Shown piece by piece: positions 24,886 through 34,650 of a stretch of 45,983 nucleotides of DNA. Within the stretch, counting starts at the first letter, position 1. The number at the start of each line of letters is the position of its first letter. The notes under the pieces are model-generated. The model searched no databases, was not told the DNA's origin, and worked only from the letters and a program-made list of their open reading frames with translations. The position numbers were made by a program, and so were the translations under genes. The DNA comes from Nitrospirota bacterium (GTDB taxonomy: Bacteria > Nitrospirota > Thermodesulfovibrionia > Thermodesulfovibrionales > Magnetobacteriaceae): NCBI GenBank assembly GCA_015233015.1, contig JADFYO010000024.1:1-45983 (forward strand). Direction: 5' to 3'.

Positions 24886-26010
24886 ATGAGGGAACACCAC
24901 CTCCCGCGCCGAAAGACAACACGAAGACCCTCACATGAGGTGGCTGTGAGGGGTTGTTGTTTATTAATTATTGCGTTATTCTTATTAATCGGCATAACCC
25001 CCGGCTTTGCCGCACCCCACATGACCCCCGAAGAGGAGACCTCAATCTCCATATACAAACAGGCAAGCCCCTCTGTAGTAAACATAACCACCACTACAAT
25101 GGTGCAGGATTTCTTCTCCGTTTACCCTCAAAAAGGCTCCGGCTCCGGTACGATTATCACCACTGACGGCTACGTCCTGACCAATTACCATGTCGTGGAG
25201 GACGCCGCGGAGATAGGCGTAACAATGATTGACGGCACCAAGTTCCCCGCGAAATTCATAGGAGCCGACCAGGACAACGACATTGCCGTGATAAAAATTA
25301 TCCCTGACAGGAATATCGCCTTTAAGGCCCTCGAAATGGGCGTCTCCGAATCCCTGCAAGTAGGCCAGCATGTCTATGCCATAGGAAACCCGTTCGGCCT
25401 GAACTCCACAATGACAAAGGGCATTGTAAGCGCCCTCGGCCGCCCTCTGACAACAGGCTCCGGCAAGGTAATAGACAATGTCATCCAAACAGACGCGGCC
25501 ATCAATCCCGGTAACTCCGGCGGCCCATTGATTGAAACCAGCGGCAGGATGATAGGAATAACAACCGCCATATTCACCCCCACGGGCGGCAGCGTAGGCA
25601 TCGGTTTTGCCATTCCGATAAGCGTTGCCAGGGCGCTTGTCCCTGATTTGATTAAACATGGAAAGGTCAGAAGGCCGTGGATTGGAATTGTGGGAGTTCC
25701 CCTCTGGGAAAAACTCTCGAAGGCGCTTGGCCTTCCCGTCAGCACAGGAGTGCTCGTCTCTCAGGTCGTCCAGGACAGCCCCGCCCACAAGGCCGGCATC
25801 AAAGGAGGCAGCAAACCCGTAGAAATCAGCGGCACGGTTATCTATCTCGGCGGCGATATAATTATTGAAGCCGGCGGGGTGAAGGTCAACTCCCTGCAAG
25901 ACTTGACTAAGGCGCTTAAAGATAAAAAACCGCGGGACATCGTTGCGGTAAAAATAATTCGCGGCTCACAAACGTTTGTCGTAAACTGTGTCGTGGAGTT
26001 GAAATCATAA
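24886..26010 (+). CDS. HtrA/DegP-like serine protease with PDZ domain
   Basis: A 374-residue envelope protease. An arginine-rich N-terminus is followed by a hydrophobic signal or anchor (CCLLIIALFLLIGITPGFA). The trypsin-like domain has the triad His102 (TNYHVV), Asp132 (DNDIAVI) and Ser211 (NPGNSGGP). A single C-terminal PDZ domain (about 270-374) carries IGIVGVPL-type and GG(D/V)II motifs. DegP itself has two PDZ domains; one PDZ resembles DegS and S1C-type proteases. It would degrade or process misfolded periplasmic proteins. The ATG has only a distant GAGGAG; the start could vary by a few codons. Confidence 0.93.
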   Translation: MREHHLPRRKTTRRPSHEVAVRGCCLLIIALFLLIGITPGFAAPHMTPEEETSISIYKQASPSVVNITTTTMVQDFFSVYPQKGSGSGTIITTDGYVLTNYHVVEDAAEIGVTMIDGTKFPAKFIGADQDNDIAVIKIIPDRNIAFKALEMGVSESLQVGQHVYAIGNPFGLNSTMTKGIVSALGRPLTTGSGKVIDNVIQTDAAINPGNSGGPLIETSGRMIGITTAIFTPTGGSVGIGFAIPISVARALVPDLIKHGKVRRPWIGIVGVPLWEKLSKALGLPVSTGVLVSQVVQDSPAHKAGIKGGSKPVEISGTVIYLGGDIIIEAGGVKVNSLQDLTKALKDKKPRDIVAVKIIRGSQTFVVNCVVELKS

Positions 26011-26065
26011 CTGAAACTCAATGAAAGACCGCAAGATATGTAATTATAACCGGAGGACATACCCG

Positions 26066-27463
26066 ATGACAACCTGTGCCGTCATACTTGCCGCCGGACT
26101 TGGCAAGAGAATGAAATCAGCAACACCCAAGGTCGTCCACAGCTTATTTAATAAGCCCATTGTTACATACCCGGTTGAGGCGGTTAAGGCCGTCGCGGGG
26201 GTGTCAAAGATCGTTTTGGTAATCGGAAGACACTCAGAAGAGAGGCTCAAAGACATATTTAAAGAAGACCCGATGGTGTCATTCGCATATCAGACCCACC
26301 TGCTTGGCACGGCAGACGCCCTGAAATCGGGGCTTGGCACCCTTGACGGCGGGCAGTTTGACTATACGCTGGTCATGACGGCAGACGCGCCCCTTATCAG
26401 AGGTGAAACGCTTCAGGGCCTTATCGACAGACATATCACGGGCGGCAATGCCGTTACGGTGCTGAGCTTCGTGTCCTCTAACCCATCGTCGTATGGCAGG
26501 GTTATGAGAAATCCCGGCGGCACAATTAAGTGTATCATAGAAAACCCTGACGCAAGCGATGAGGAAAGAAAGATAAACGAGGTAAACAGCGGCATATACG
26601 TCTTTAGTCGGGACGCCCTGCCCCTTTTAGATAAGATTGCGGTCAACGCCAAAAAAGGGGAATTCTACCTTACCGACATTGTCTCAATCGCCAATGAACA
26701 TGGGCTGAAAGTCGAGGCGCAGAAGATGCTCGATGAGGACGAATTCATCGGGATAAACTCCCGCGCCGAACTCCTCATGGCCCTCAACGCCATGAAGCTG
26801 CGAACTAACCGGCACTTGATGGCAGAAGGCGTTACGCTGATGGACGAAAACACAACGCTCATCTCCCCCGGCGTGGCAATAGGGCGCGATACGATTATCT
26901 ATCCGAATGTGATATTAGAGGGTAAAACGCAGATAGGCGAGGGCTGCGTCATATATTCAAACGTAAGAATAGTCAACTCCACGATTGAAGCTGACGTTGT
27001 GGTCAAGGATTCAACGCTGATAGAGGACTCTGCAGTGCAGTCGGGGGCGGCCGTCGGGCCGTTTGCCCACCTGAGGCCGGGTGCTGTGATAGGGAAAAAG
27101 GCAAAAGTCGGCAACTTCGTCGAGATAAAGAAATCCACGCTTGGTTACAACACAAAGGCATCACACCTGTCCTACATAGGGGATGCGTCGGTTGGGGATA
27201 ACGTAAATATCGGCGCCGGCACAATAACATGCAACTACGACGGGGTGAATAAGTTCAAGACGGTGATAGAGGACGGTGTATTCATAGGGAGCGATTCACA
27301 ACTGGTTGCCCCTGTAACAATAGGCAAGGGGGCCTTCGTAGGGGCAGGCTCCACGATAACGCAGGATGTCCCCTCTGACGCCCTCGCGCTAAGCCGCGTA
27401 AGGCAGCGCACAATTTTGGACTGGGTTAAGGCGAAGTTCTCCACAGAAAAACATAAAACATGA
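26066..27463 (+). CDS. glmU: Bifunctional UDP-GlcNAc pyrophosphorylase / GlcN-1-P acetyltransferase GlmU
   Basis: A 465-residue enzyme of normal length that acetylates glucosamine-1-phosphate and then makes UDP-GlcNAc for peptidoglycan and lipopolysaccharide. The N-terminal nucleotidyl domain starts CAVILAAGLGKRMKS; the C-terminal left-handed beta helix holds LRPGAVIGKKAKVGNFVEIKK, SHLSYIGDASVG and NIGAGTITCNYDG. CGGAGGACA before ATG 26066 fixes the start. glmS follows 19 bases downstream, giving the last-but-one and first committed steps of the same pathway in one operon. Confidence 0.97.
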   Translation: MTTCAVILAAGLGKRMKSATPKVVHSLFNKPIVTYPVEAVKAVAGVSKIVLVIGRHSEERLKDIFKEDPMVSFAYQTHLLGTADALKSGLGTLDGGQFDYTLVMTADAPLIRGETLQGLIDRHITGGNAVTVLSFVSSNPSSYGRVMRNPGGTIKCIIENPDASDEERKINEVNSGIYVFSRDALPLLDKIAVNAKKGEFYLTDIVSIANEHGLKVEAQKMLDEDEFIGINSRAELLMALNAMKLRTNRHLMAEGVTLMDENTTLISPGVAIGRDTIIYPNVILEGKTQIGEGCVIYSNVRIVNSTIEADVVVKDSTLIEDSAVQSGAAVGPFAHLRPGAVIGKKAKVGNFVEIKKSTLGYNTKASHLSYIGDASVGDNVNIGAGTITCNYDGVNKFKTVIEDGVFIGSDSQLVAPVTIGKGAFVGAGSTITQDVPSDALALSRVRQRTILDWVKAKFSTEKHKT

Positions 27464-27482
27464 CACCGGGGAGGTAACGGCT

Positions 27483-29315
27483 ATGTGTGGAATAGTGGGA
27501 TATGCAGGGAAAGGCAACTCGATAGAGATAGCGCTCGAAGGACTAAAGAAGCTCGAATACAGGGGGTATGACTCAGCCGGCGTTGCGTTCATAAGGGAAG
27601 ACGATGGCCTCATGGACATAGTCCGCTGTAAAGGCAAGATAAACGAACTGATAAGTAAGCCCGCCCTGCACGGCGTAAAAAGCAAGGTCGCCATAGGACA
27701 TACCAGATGGGCAACCCACGGCGGCCCCTCCGAAATCAACGCCCACCCGCACAGGGTGGACGACATAGCCATCGTACATAACGGCATAATAGAGAATTAT
27801 ATTGAGCTTAAGAAGTCGCTTATAAAAGACGGTGCAGTGTTTAAGTCCGAAACGGATACCGAGGTCATGTGCCACCTGATAGCGTCGTTCTATCGCAAGG
27901 GCGCAACGTTCGAAGACGCGGTACTACAGGCTATCAAACTCCTCAAAGGCTCCTATGCGGTAAACGTGATATGTGAAAAAGAACCGGGCAAGATAATCTG
28001 CGCCAAAAAGGACAGCCCGCTTGTCATTGGTCTGGGTGACGCGGAGTACTTCTGCGCCTCCGACGTACCGGCATTTTTGAGTTACACACGCGATGTCATC
28101 TTCATGGAGGACGGCGAGATGGCGGTTCTCACAAGTGACGGCGTAATAATACGCGACTCCGAAGGAGAGTTAGTACACAGGCAACCAACAAAAATAACAT
28201 GGAGCCCCTCGATGGCGGAAAAGGGCGGCTACAGGCACTTCATGCTGAAAGAGATATTCGAACAGCCCCGCGCCATTGCGGATACGATAACAGGCAGGGC
28301 CAACCTCAGTAGTGGAACTGTTAATTTGTTTGAATTCGGCCTCGATAAAGAGACACTTAAGACAACGAGGAAGATATTCATAGTTGCCTGCGGCACATCG
28401 TGGCACGCGGCACTGTGCGGCAAGTACATGATAGAAGAGGCGGCAGGGATACCTGTAGAGGTTGACATCGCCTCGGAGTTTCGCTACAGAAAGCCGATAA
28501 TAGGGAAAGACGACTTATTTATAGCTATCACTCAGTCCGGCGAGACGGCCGATACGCTTGCGGCCCTCAAAGAGGCCAAAAAGTGCGGCGCAAAGACGAT
28601 GACTATTTGTAACGTAGTAGGAAGCACCGCCTCGAGGGAATCCGACTATGTGTTTTACACACATTCGGGGCCTGAAATCGGCGTGGCCTCTACGAAGGCG
28701 TTCGTAACCCAGCTGGTGTCGCTATATTTGTTGTCCATAGCGCTGGGAAATAAAGACTTGACCAAGACGCCGAAATCACAGGACTCAATAAATGCGCTTC
28801 TTCATATCCCCGCCTTGTTAGAGACTGTCCTGATAGCAGACGGCGAGATAGAAAAACTGGCGCGGCAGTTGTCCAAAGCGACTGGTTTTTTATTTTTAGG
28901 CAGGGGAGTACTGTTTCCCATCGCCCTCGAAGGGGCGTTAAAACTAAAGGAAATCTCCTACATACACGCCGAGGGCTACCCCGCCGGGGAGATGAAACAC
29001 GGCCCGATTGCCCTGATAGACGAGGGACTGCCGGTTGTCGTACTCCTGTCGAAGGAGTCCCTATATGAAAAGGTCATATCGAACATACAGGAGGTAAAGT
29101 CACGGGGCGGCAAGACTGTGGTCATATCGAATGAGGATGACGACGGGGTCAGGGCGTTGTCCGATCATTTTATATTAGTGCCGCGTTCAAATAAATTCCT
29201 GGACGCGATTGTCATGGCGCTGCCGCTGCAGCTCCTTGCGTACCACATTGCGGTAATAAGGGGCTGCGATGTTGACCAGCCAAGAAATCTTGCCAAAAGC
29301 GTAACGGTGGAATAA
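27483..29315 (+). CDS. glmS: Glutamine-fructose-6-phosphate aminotransferase GlmS
   Basis: A 610-residue enzyme of normal length that makes glucosamine-6-phosphate from fructose-6-phosphate and glutamine. The N-terminal glutaminase begins MCGIVGYAG with catalytic Cys2. Two SIS sugar-binding domains follow (for example VACGTSWHAALCGKYMIEE and ITQSGETADTLAALKEAK), and the C-terminus ends PRNLAKSVTVE as usual. GGGGAGG precedes the ATG. No glmS ribozyme can be seen in the 19-base gap after glmU. Confidence 0.97.
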   Translation: MCGIVGYAGKGNSIEIALEGLKKLEYRGYDSAGVAFIREDDGLMDIVRCKGKINELISKPALHGVKSKVAIGHTRWATHGGPSEINAHPHRVDDIAIVHNGIIENYIELKKSLIKDGAVFKSETDTEVMCHLIASFYRKGATFEDAVLQAIKLLKGSYAVNVICEKEPGKIICAKKDSPLVIGLGDAEYFCASDVPAFLSYTRDVIFMEDGEMAVLTSDGVIIRDSEGELVHRQPTKITWSPSMAEKGGYRHFMLKEIFEQPRAIADTITGRANLSSGTVNLFEFGLDKETLKTTRKIFIVACGTSWHAALCGKYMIEEAAGIPVEVDIASEFRYRKPIIGKDDLFIAITQSGETADTLAALKEAKKCGAKTMTICNVVGSTASRESDYVFYTHSGPEIGVASTKAFVTQLVSLYLLSIALGNKDLTKTPKSQDSINALLHIPALLETVLIADGEIEKLARQLSKATGFLFLGRGVLFPIALEGALKLKEISYIHAEGYPAGEMKHGPIALIDEGLPVVVLLSKESLYEKVISNIQEVKSRGGKTVVISNEDDDGVRALSDHFILVPRSNKFLDAIVMALPLQLLAYHIAVIRGCDVDQPRNLAKSVTVE

Positions 29316-29366
29316 AAAAATATAAATAAAATACAGTGAAATCTGTTATTATAGGAGTCTAAGGAA

Positions 29367-31475
29367 ATGCCAGAGAATATCTCGTTAGACAAATTAAGTG
29401 AGGAGCAGGAAGCTGCCATAGACTATATGGACAGCCCGGTGCTTGTGTTGGCGGGGGCCGGGTGCGGCAAGACCCAGCTCATAACCCACAAATACGCCCA
29501 CCTCTACAACAAAGACAGGGAAAAGTACGGCTCTATGCTCGCAGTAACGCTCACAAATAAGGCAGCCGATGAGATGAGAGACAGGATTTCCTACGCAATA
29601 AGCAGCGACCCGGCGAACGGTACTAAGGGCATGTGGGTAGGGACTTTTTACTCGCAGTGCAACCGCATACTGTTAAAGGAGAAGGCCGCCATTGGGATTA
29701 CAGACAATTATGTAATATACGACAGCGAGGACCAGTGCAGGCTTATCCGCCATATTCTCACCGACATGAAACTCTACGAGGCCTTGTACAAGGGCGTTGC
29801 CAGCAAGATAAGTTACTTCAAGTCCTCTCTTTTGACCCCGGATGAGCTTCTCAGCACGTATAACAATTTCGATTTCGACGAAAAACTACTTAAAGTCTAT
29901 GTCCGCTATCAGGACGAGATGAAAAAGACAAACGCCCTGGACTACGAAGACCTGATATCATACACGATAAGGTTATTTGAAGAAAATCCGGGAATTCTGG
30001 ACAGGTACCGGCAGATTTTCTCCTACATACTGGTAGATGAATTTCAGGATACAACCTTTGCCCAGTACCAGTTCCTGAAACTCCTGGCCACCGGCAACAT
30101 CCTTGTGGCGGGCGACGACGACCAGAACATTTATAAATCCCGCGATTTCGAGGCGGACAATATATTGGCGAAGTTTGAAACCGATTTTGAGAATACAAAA
30201 CTCCTGAGGCTTGAACAGTCATTCAGATTTACGCAAAACATACTGAAAGTCTCCGGCAGCGTCATATCAAAGAACAAACAGAGAAAACAAAAAATCCTCT
30301 GGTCAGACAAGCAGTCCGGCGAAAAGGTATGCCACTACTGGTTCATGGCTGAAGAGGATGAGGCGAAGTATATTGCAAAGAACATAAAAGACCTGTATCT
30401 GAAGGGAAATTATGCGTACAGCGACATAGCGGTTCTATACCGGGTGAGCCTCCAGTCGAAGGTCATCGAGGATGCGCTGAGAAACGAGAGGATACCGTTT
30501 AAGATAATCGGCAGCTCCACGATTTACCACAAAAGGGAGACTAAGAACTTAATCTCATATCTGAGGTTGATATGGAATAAAGACGATAACGTCAGCATTC
30601 GCTGGATTATCAATCAACCAAACAGGGGGATTACCGCCAACGCGCTGAATAAAATAGAAATCGAGGCAAAAAAAGAAGGCATAAGCATATACAAGGCTAT
30701 CTTAAAGCTCTCTTGCGCTAAGGGATTTTCTACCTCTGTAAAGGAAAAACTCGTCAATTTCCTCGCGCTGCTGGACTTGCTCTCCGAAAATAAAGACATT
30801 ACCCTTTCCAATGCAATAAAATTAATAGGCACTCATACAAGCTACATAGAGGCCCTCGATGAGCAGGCCCTGAATGACATTTCAGAGATAATGTTCCGGT
30901 CGGGAAACCTGCCGTTAGGCGAATTCCTCGCAAACGTATCCCTTACCACCGCTAATGACGACGTAAGGAGTTCGAGCGCCGTATCGCTGACGACACTCTG
31001 TAACGTCAAGGGGATGGAGTTTCCCGTGGTGTTTATAAGCGGCCTCGAAGACGGCCTTATTCCATATTTTAAGGCTACGGAAACCAGTGAAGAGCTGGAT
31101 GAGGAGAGAAGGCTTTTTTATCTTGGAATGACCCGCGCCAAGGACATTTTATTTATGACGGGAGCCAGAAAACGCAGGTTATACGCGAAATTTCAGAACC
31201 AGGAACCCTCGCGTTTCCTGAAAGACATCCCCAAGGACTGCTGCCTGTGGATAGAGAAAAACGCGATACCAGCAAACGCGGCCTCGAAGATTCCGCTGCC
31301 TCAGCCGGTAGAATTCCCATATAACACGGGCTGCCGCGTAAAACACCCGAAATGGGGCATAGGCGTTATCAGGGATTGTTACGGCGAGAAAAACGACATC
31401 AAGGTAACGGTAAATTTCCCCGATGTAGGCGTAAAACGCCTCGCGCTGAAATACGCTAATCTGGAAAAAATATAA
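29367..31475 (+). CDS. UvrD/PcrA/Rep-family DNA helicase
   Basis: A 702-residue superfamily 1 helicase that unwinds DNA 3' to 5'. Motifs in order: Q motif (LSEEQEAAI), Walker A LAGAGCGKT (Cys in place of the common Ser), Ia TLTNKAADEM, II LVDEFQDT, III AGDDDQNIY, IV EQSFRFTQNIL, V CNVKGMEFPVVF and VI FYLGMTRAK. The C-terminal 50 residues (VKHPKWGIGVIRD...VNFPDVGVKRL) form the Tudor-like fold that in PcrA/UvrD contacts RNA polymerase. AAGGAA precedes the ATG. gatC follows 12 bases downstream. Confidence 0.94.
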   Translation: MPENISLDKLSEEQEAAIDYMDSPVLVLAGAGCGKTQLITHKYAHLYNKDREKYGSMLAVTLTNKAADEMRDRISYAISSDPANGTKGMWVGTFYSQCNRILLKEKAAIGITDNYVIYDSEDQCRLIRHILTDMKLYEALYKGVASKISYFKSSLLTPDELLSTYNNFDFDEKLLKVYVRYQDEMKKTNALDYEDLISYTIRLFEENPGILDRYRQIFSYILVDEFQDTTFAQYQFLKLLATGNILVAGDDDQNIYKSRDFEADNILAKFETDFENTKLLRLEQSFRFTQNILKVSGSVISKNKQRKQKILWSDKQSGEKVCHYWFMAEEDEAKYIAKNIKDLYLKGNYAYSDIAVLYRVSLQSKVIEDALRNERIPFKIIGSSTIYHKRETKNLISYLRLIWNKDDNVSIRWIINQPNRGITANALNKIEIEAKKEGISIYKAILKLSCAKGFSTSVKEKLVNFLALLDLLSENKDITLSNAIKLIGTHTSYIEALDEQALNDISEIMFRSGNLPLGEFLANVSLTTANDDVRSSSAVSLTTLCNVKGMEFPVVFISGLEDGLIPYFKATETSEELDEERRLFYLGMTRAKDILFMTGARKRRLYAKFQNQEPSRFLKDIPKDCCLWIEKNAIPANAASKIPLPQPVEFPYNTGCRVKHPKWGIGVIRDCYGEKNDIKVTVNFPDVGVKRLALKYANLEKI

Positions 31476-31487
31476 AGAGGGCAATCG

Positions 31488-31781
31488 ATGTCAGATAAGA
31501 TCACAGATAAAGACGCAGCGCACATAGCCGCGCTCTCCCGCCTGAAGTTAAGCGGCGAGGAGACCATGATGTTTCGTAAGCAGTTGAGCGATATTTTGTT
31601 ATACATCGAAAAACTCAATGAGCTTGACACCAAAGACATCGCCCCGACTTCGCACATCCTTCCTATGAAAAATGTCTATCGTGAAGACCACACAGAGCAA
31701 CCGCTTGACAGAGAAGCCGCCCTCTCAAACGCCCCCGACAAGACCGAACGTTTCTATAAAGTAGCCAAAATAATCGAATAA
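31488..31781 (+). CDS. gatC: Glu/Asp-tRNA amidotransferase subunit C (GatC)
   Basis: A 97-residue small subunit that stabilises the GatCAB complex which amidates misacylated Glu-tRNA(Gln) or Asp-tRNA(Asn). Family blocks are AHIAALSRLKLSGEE, FRKQLSDILLYIEKLNELDT and the C-terminal REAALSNAPDKTERFYKVAKIIE. GAGGG lies before the ATG. gatA and gatB are not in the window. Confidence 0.95.
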   Translation: MSDKITDKDAAHIAALSRLKLSGEETMMFRKQLSDILLYIEKLNELDTKDIAPTSHILPMKNVYREDHTEQPLDREAALSNAPDKTERFYKVAKIIE

Positions 31782-31839
31782 CGCGCGCGGAGGGCTTAGA
31801 AAGCATGCCAAAAGAGAAGCAATTCTGTGAAATAATTTG

Positions 31840-31868
31840 TTGACTTTAGTTTCTCAATGGTGTAGTAT
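31840..31868 (+). promoter_or_regulatory. Promoter of the HEIGH-protein unit
   Basis: TTGACT (31840-31845) and TAGTAT (31863-31868) are 17 bp apart. The leader before the small gene is about 35 bases and holds AAGGAGGG. Confidence 0.6.
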
Positions 31869-31908
31869 TACTGCTATTGCATCTTGATTGAAGGAGGGTT
31901 TATCTAAT

Positions 31909-32106
31909 ATGAACAGGGCAGGAGAACAGGATCGGGATATGGATTTATTTAATGACAGTTTCCTTAAGTCAGAGAATGAAAGAATCGACGCCAGAGGACC
32001 GAACTACCTGCATGGGAATCGGACACAAAGAAAGATTGATATATCTGAGACCCTTGAAAGTTTGAGGAACCAGGCTGACGCCGTTTCACGTATCTTCAAA
32101 GTTTAG
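31909..32106 (+). CDS. Small hydrophilic protein upstream of HEIGH protein
   Basis: A 65-residue, highly charged protein (MNRAGEQDRDMDLFND...). ATG 31909 has AAGGAGGG nine bases upstream. It has no Cys, signal or membrane segment and ends in a helix. It lies in the same frame as the next gene, separated by TAG, two codons, and TAA. It might be an independent partner, such as an antitoxin or regulator, or the N-terminal part of a longer ancestral protein. Confidence 0.55.
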   Translation: MNRAGEQDRDMDLFNDSFLKSENERIDARGPNYLHGNRTQRKIDISETLESLRNQADAVSRIFKV

Positions 32107-32121
32107 ATACCCAGATAAATA

Positions 32122-34650
32122 TTGAGCAATATTGGAGTCTCTTTGACGCATATCATAGGTGGTAAGGCAGTACGTGTAATATTGCTTAAAACTGCTGTCG
32201 GCTGGGAGCGCTATGTTTTCGACAAATACAAAGAGCACTTAGATAAAGATGATAATATAGAGGCATGGCAGTGTTACAAGATATTTGGTGATTACGATCT
32301 GTGTTTCATACTCGTAAGAAATAATCTTGACCATGATATGCTAACGTCGGGGACTATTGATGGCATAACTTACAGTACAGAGTTACTATGCTATACGTGG
32401 GATGACATTGATGGAATCGTTGATTTAACCTTGAAGGATCTTTCTGCGTTTCCATTGGTAGGCTTGATCATCCTTAAAATAGAACCTTATGTTTTGGCTG
32501 ATGCAGGACCTGGTAAAATAGAGCAAGAGTTTTTAAATCTGTTTGGCTCCAATAGAAACATGCCTGAGGTTATCCGTCTCGGAACCTTTGGGTGGAATGA
32601 GTTTATCATAGTTTATCCGATTAATAGCTTTATTCAGATATACTCGGAATTAATCCAAAAGGTATTGAATCACAAATATGGGGACTACCGTTCATGTTTT
32701 ATTAAATCCTTTTCGTTAGTTGGCGTTAATTATAATAATCTGTCTGATTCTGATATGGTTAATGAGCTAAATACTATTGACGTGTCAAACGTATATCCCT
32801 CTATTTTCGTTGCATGCAGACCATGTGACATGAAACGGTTATATAATAATCTTACTGATATATTGAATACAAAAAATGGAATTAGAGTAGAGAAGCAGGA
32901 ATCGCTTATATTTGGGGCAAATGATTTTATGTTAAAAATCAAAGAATGGAAATGTGGTGATTTAATTAATGCTCTATTATATTTCCGAAAGACCTATCGC
33001 AGTGCCATTTTCAAGACAAGTGTTCAGCTTTGCAGTTCCTATCTTCTCCCTGATGATATTGATGATGGTGTTGATCCTATAATCTTCTCACCTTATACAA
33101 TATCTATCAATTCCGATGGCGTCAATACCTTGAAAAAACTTAAGCAGCCACTGGACGAAACCATCATAAGCACTATTTATACGTTTAATCAATATTTGAG
33201 AAATGAACTGTTATTCGATTCCGTCGAAGATATGATTGATTATGTTGGACAATTAGCGGAGAAAGCCCGGCGTTTTGCAAACGGAGATGAAAATTCTACA
33301 AATAAAGAATATTTGAACTATCTTGAAAATATGCCGGAAACAATCAGGATGGGGTGTTATCAGAGGCTCGCCGGTTTTCTTTTACAGGAAGGATCTGAGG
33401 ATTTTTCTTCATATAAGGGTGGCAAACAACGGCTGCTAAAGGCATTGAAGGCGCTTTCCAAAGACATAATAGATGACGTATTAGAAAAGTTAGGAATCGG
33501 ACGAAAATGGAACGGCTTTGTTACGATAGGCCGCCATAATTACTATTCCCACTCATGGGATGTTTTAGCCATTCCAATTGATACGGCTTTTAGAGTAGAG
33601 AAATACTTTGGTATTTTTCATGAAATTGGACACCTCATCCTTCTTCTTCAAAGTAATGATAAAATAATTGATCTAGACGGAATAAGCAACGAGAAGGAAG
33701 AACGTCCCATGCTTGAAGATATGTTTTGTGACCTGTTTGCTTTTCTATGCGGCTTTCTTGGTATGTATGATCTTTATGTTGACACGATAATGCCATATGT
33801 GGCCAATATATTGAAAAAGCATTATAATAGGGAACATATTGAGAAATATGCCTTGAGATTGTTAGTGGTAATGTCCTTCCATATGATCAGAGACGATAAG
33901 CGTGACAAAATTGATAGCGCGGCAGAGTTGTTATTGGAAAAATATTTTGAAGAAATTAAGGATAAAAGAAATATACCTTTAAAGAGAAAAATAATTGACG
34001 ACTTTAAAAAAAGTAAGGAATTATTTTGTGATGTATTCATTGGTTCATTTCGAAAAATAGAGAATATATTAGAAAATACATTTAATAAGCAAAGAAAGTC
34101 TGTTTACCATAGTAAAGAATATAAACAACAATTTGATAAAATTCTATGCGGCAACACAGTCGATGATTTAAGATATCCTCATCTTGTCGTTCTTAGCATG
34201 ATAGAAAATAGTAGTAAATTATCGTTTAAAGCCGAAACCGCCGCCATAAGGTCATTTATCAATTATTATTATAACAATCAACTTGATAAAGCCTTACTTT
34301 TTTATTACGATACCGAACAACTTTCTGAAACGATACGACAATTACTCACAATAATAGTTCCTAATGTAAACGAAAGTGGCAATAACTACATAGAAACAGG
34401 CCGTGAACTCATTTCCGTCTCTATTCCCGGCCAAATTATACGGATTAATCCTAGCCCATACATTGATGATGCAATTGCAGAGGAGATAAAAAGTGCCAAA
34501 TATCAAATACGGCCGGATAAAAAAGACTATTTGAATCAATTATTAATTAGCTTGGGGGGAAACGCTCTATATGGTCTTGCATTTGATGGTGCTAAAGTAG
34601 AATTCGTTGTGAACTTTATCAAATCTTTAGGTAAGTATCTGACACAATGA
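32122..34650 (+). CDS. Large protein with HEIGH metallopeptidase motif
   Basis: An 842-residue cytosolic protein, markedly AT-rich against its neighbours. Residues about 10-280 seem to hold three ferredoxin-like units, each marked by a G-x-(Y/N)-(D/E)-(L/F) turn (near 56, 157 and 265). A helical middle follows. Near residue 497 lies YFGIFHEIGHLILLLQS: His500, Glu501 and His504 form a zincin motif, with a candidate third ligand (Glu532/Asp533) in LEDMFCDLFAF, as in ImmA/IrrE peptidases. The C-terminal third is charged and unassigned. The TTG at 32122 has no ribosome binding site; TTG 32143 has GGAG five bases before it and may be the real start. A defence or stress role is an inference. Confidence 0.7.
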   Translation: MSNIGVSLTHIIGGKAVRVILLKTAVGWERYVFDKYKEHLDKDDNIEAWQCYKIFGDYDLCFILVRNNLDHDMLTSGTIDGITYSTELLCYTWDDIDGIVDLTLKDLSAFPLVGLIILKIEPYVLADAGPGKIEQEFLNLFGSNRNMPEVIRLGTFGWNEFIIVYPINSFIQIYSELIQKVLNHKYGDYRSCFIKSFSLVGVNYNNLSDSDMVNELNTIDVSNVYPSIFVACRPCDMKRLYNNLTDILNTKNGIRVEKQESLIFGANDFMLKIKEWKCGDLINALLYFRKTYRSAIFKTSVQLCSSYLLPDDIDDGVDPIIFSPYTISINSDGVNTLKKLKQPLDETIISTIYTFNQYLRNELLFDSVEDMIDYVGQLAEKARRFANGDENSTNKEYLNYLENMPETIRMGCYQRLAGFLLQEGSEDFSSYKGGKQRLLKALKALSKDIIDDVLEKLGIGRKWNGFVTIGRHNYYSHSWDVLAIPIDTAFRVEKYFGIFHEIGHLILLLQSNDKIIDLDGISNEKEERPMLEDMFCDLFAFLCGFLGMYDLYVDTIMPYVANILKKHYNREHIEKYALRLLVVMSFHMIRDDKRDKIDSAAELLLEKYFEEIKDKRNIPLKRKIIDDFKKSKELFCDVFIGSFRKIENILENTFNKQRKSVYHSKEYKQQFDKILCGNTVDDLRYPHLVVLSMIENSSKLSFKAETAAIRSFINYYYNNQLDKALLFYYDTEQLSETIRQLLTIIVPNVNESGNNYIETGRELISVSIPGQIIRINPSPYIDDAIAEEIKSAKYQIRPDKKDYLNQLLISLGGNALYGLAFDGAKVEFVVNFIKSLGKYLTQ

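Noticed and set aside
27464-27482. glmS ribozyme leader
   Set aside because: Only 19 bases separate glmU and glmS, too short for the ribozyme.
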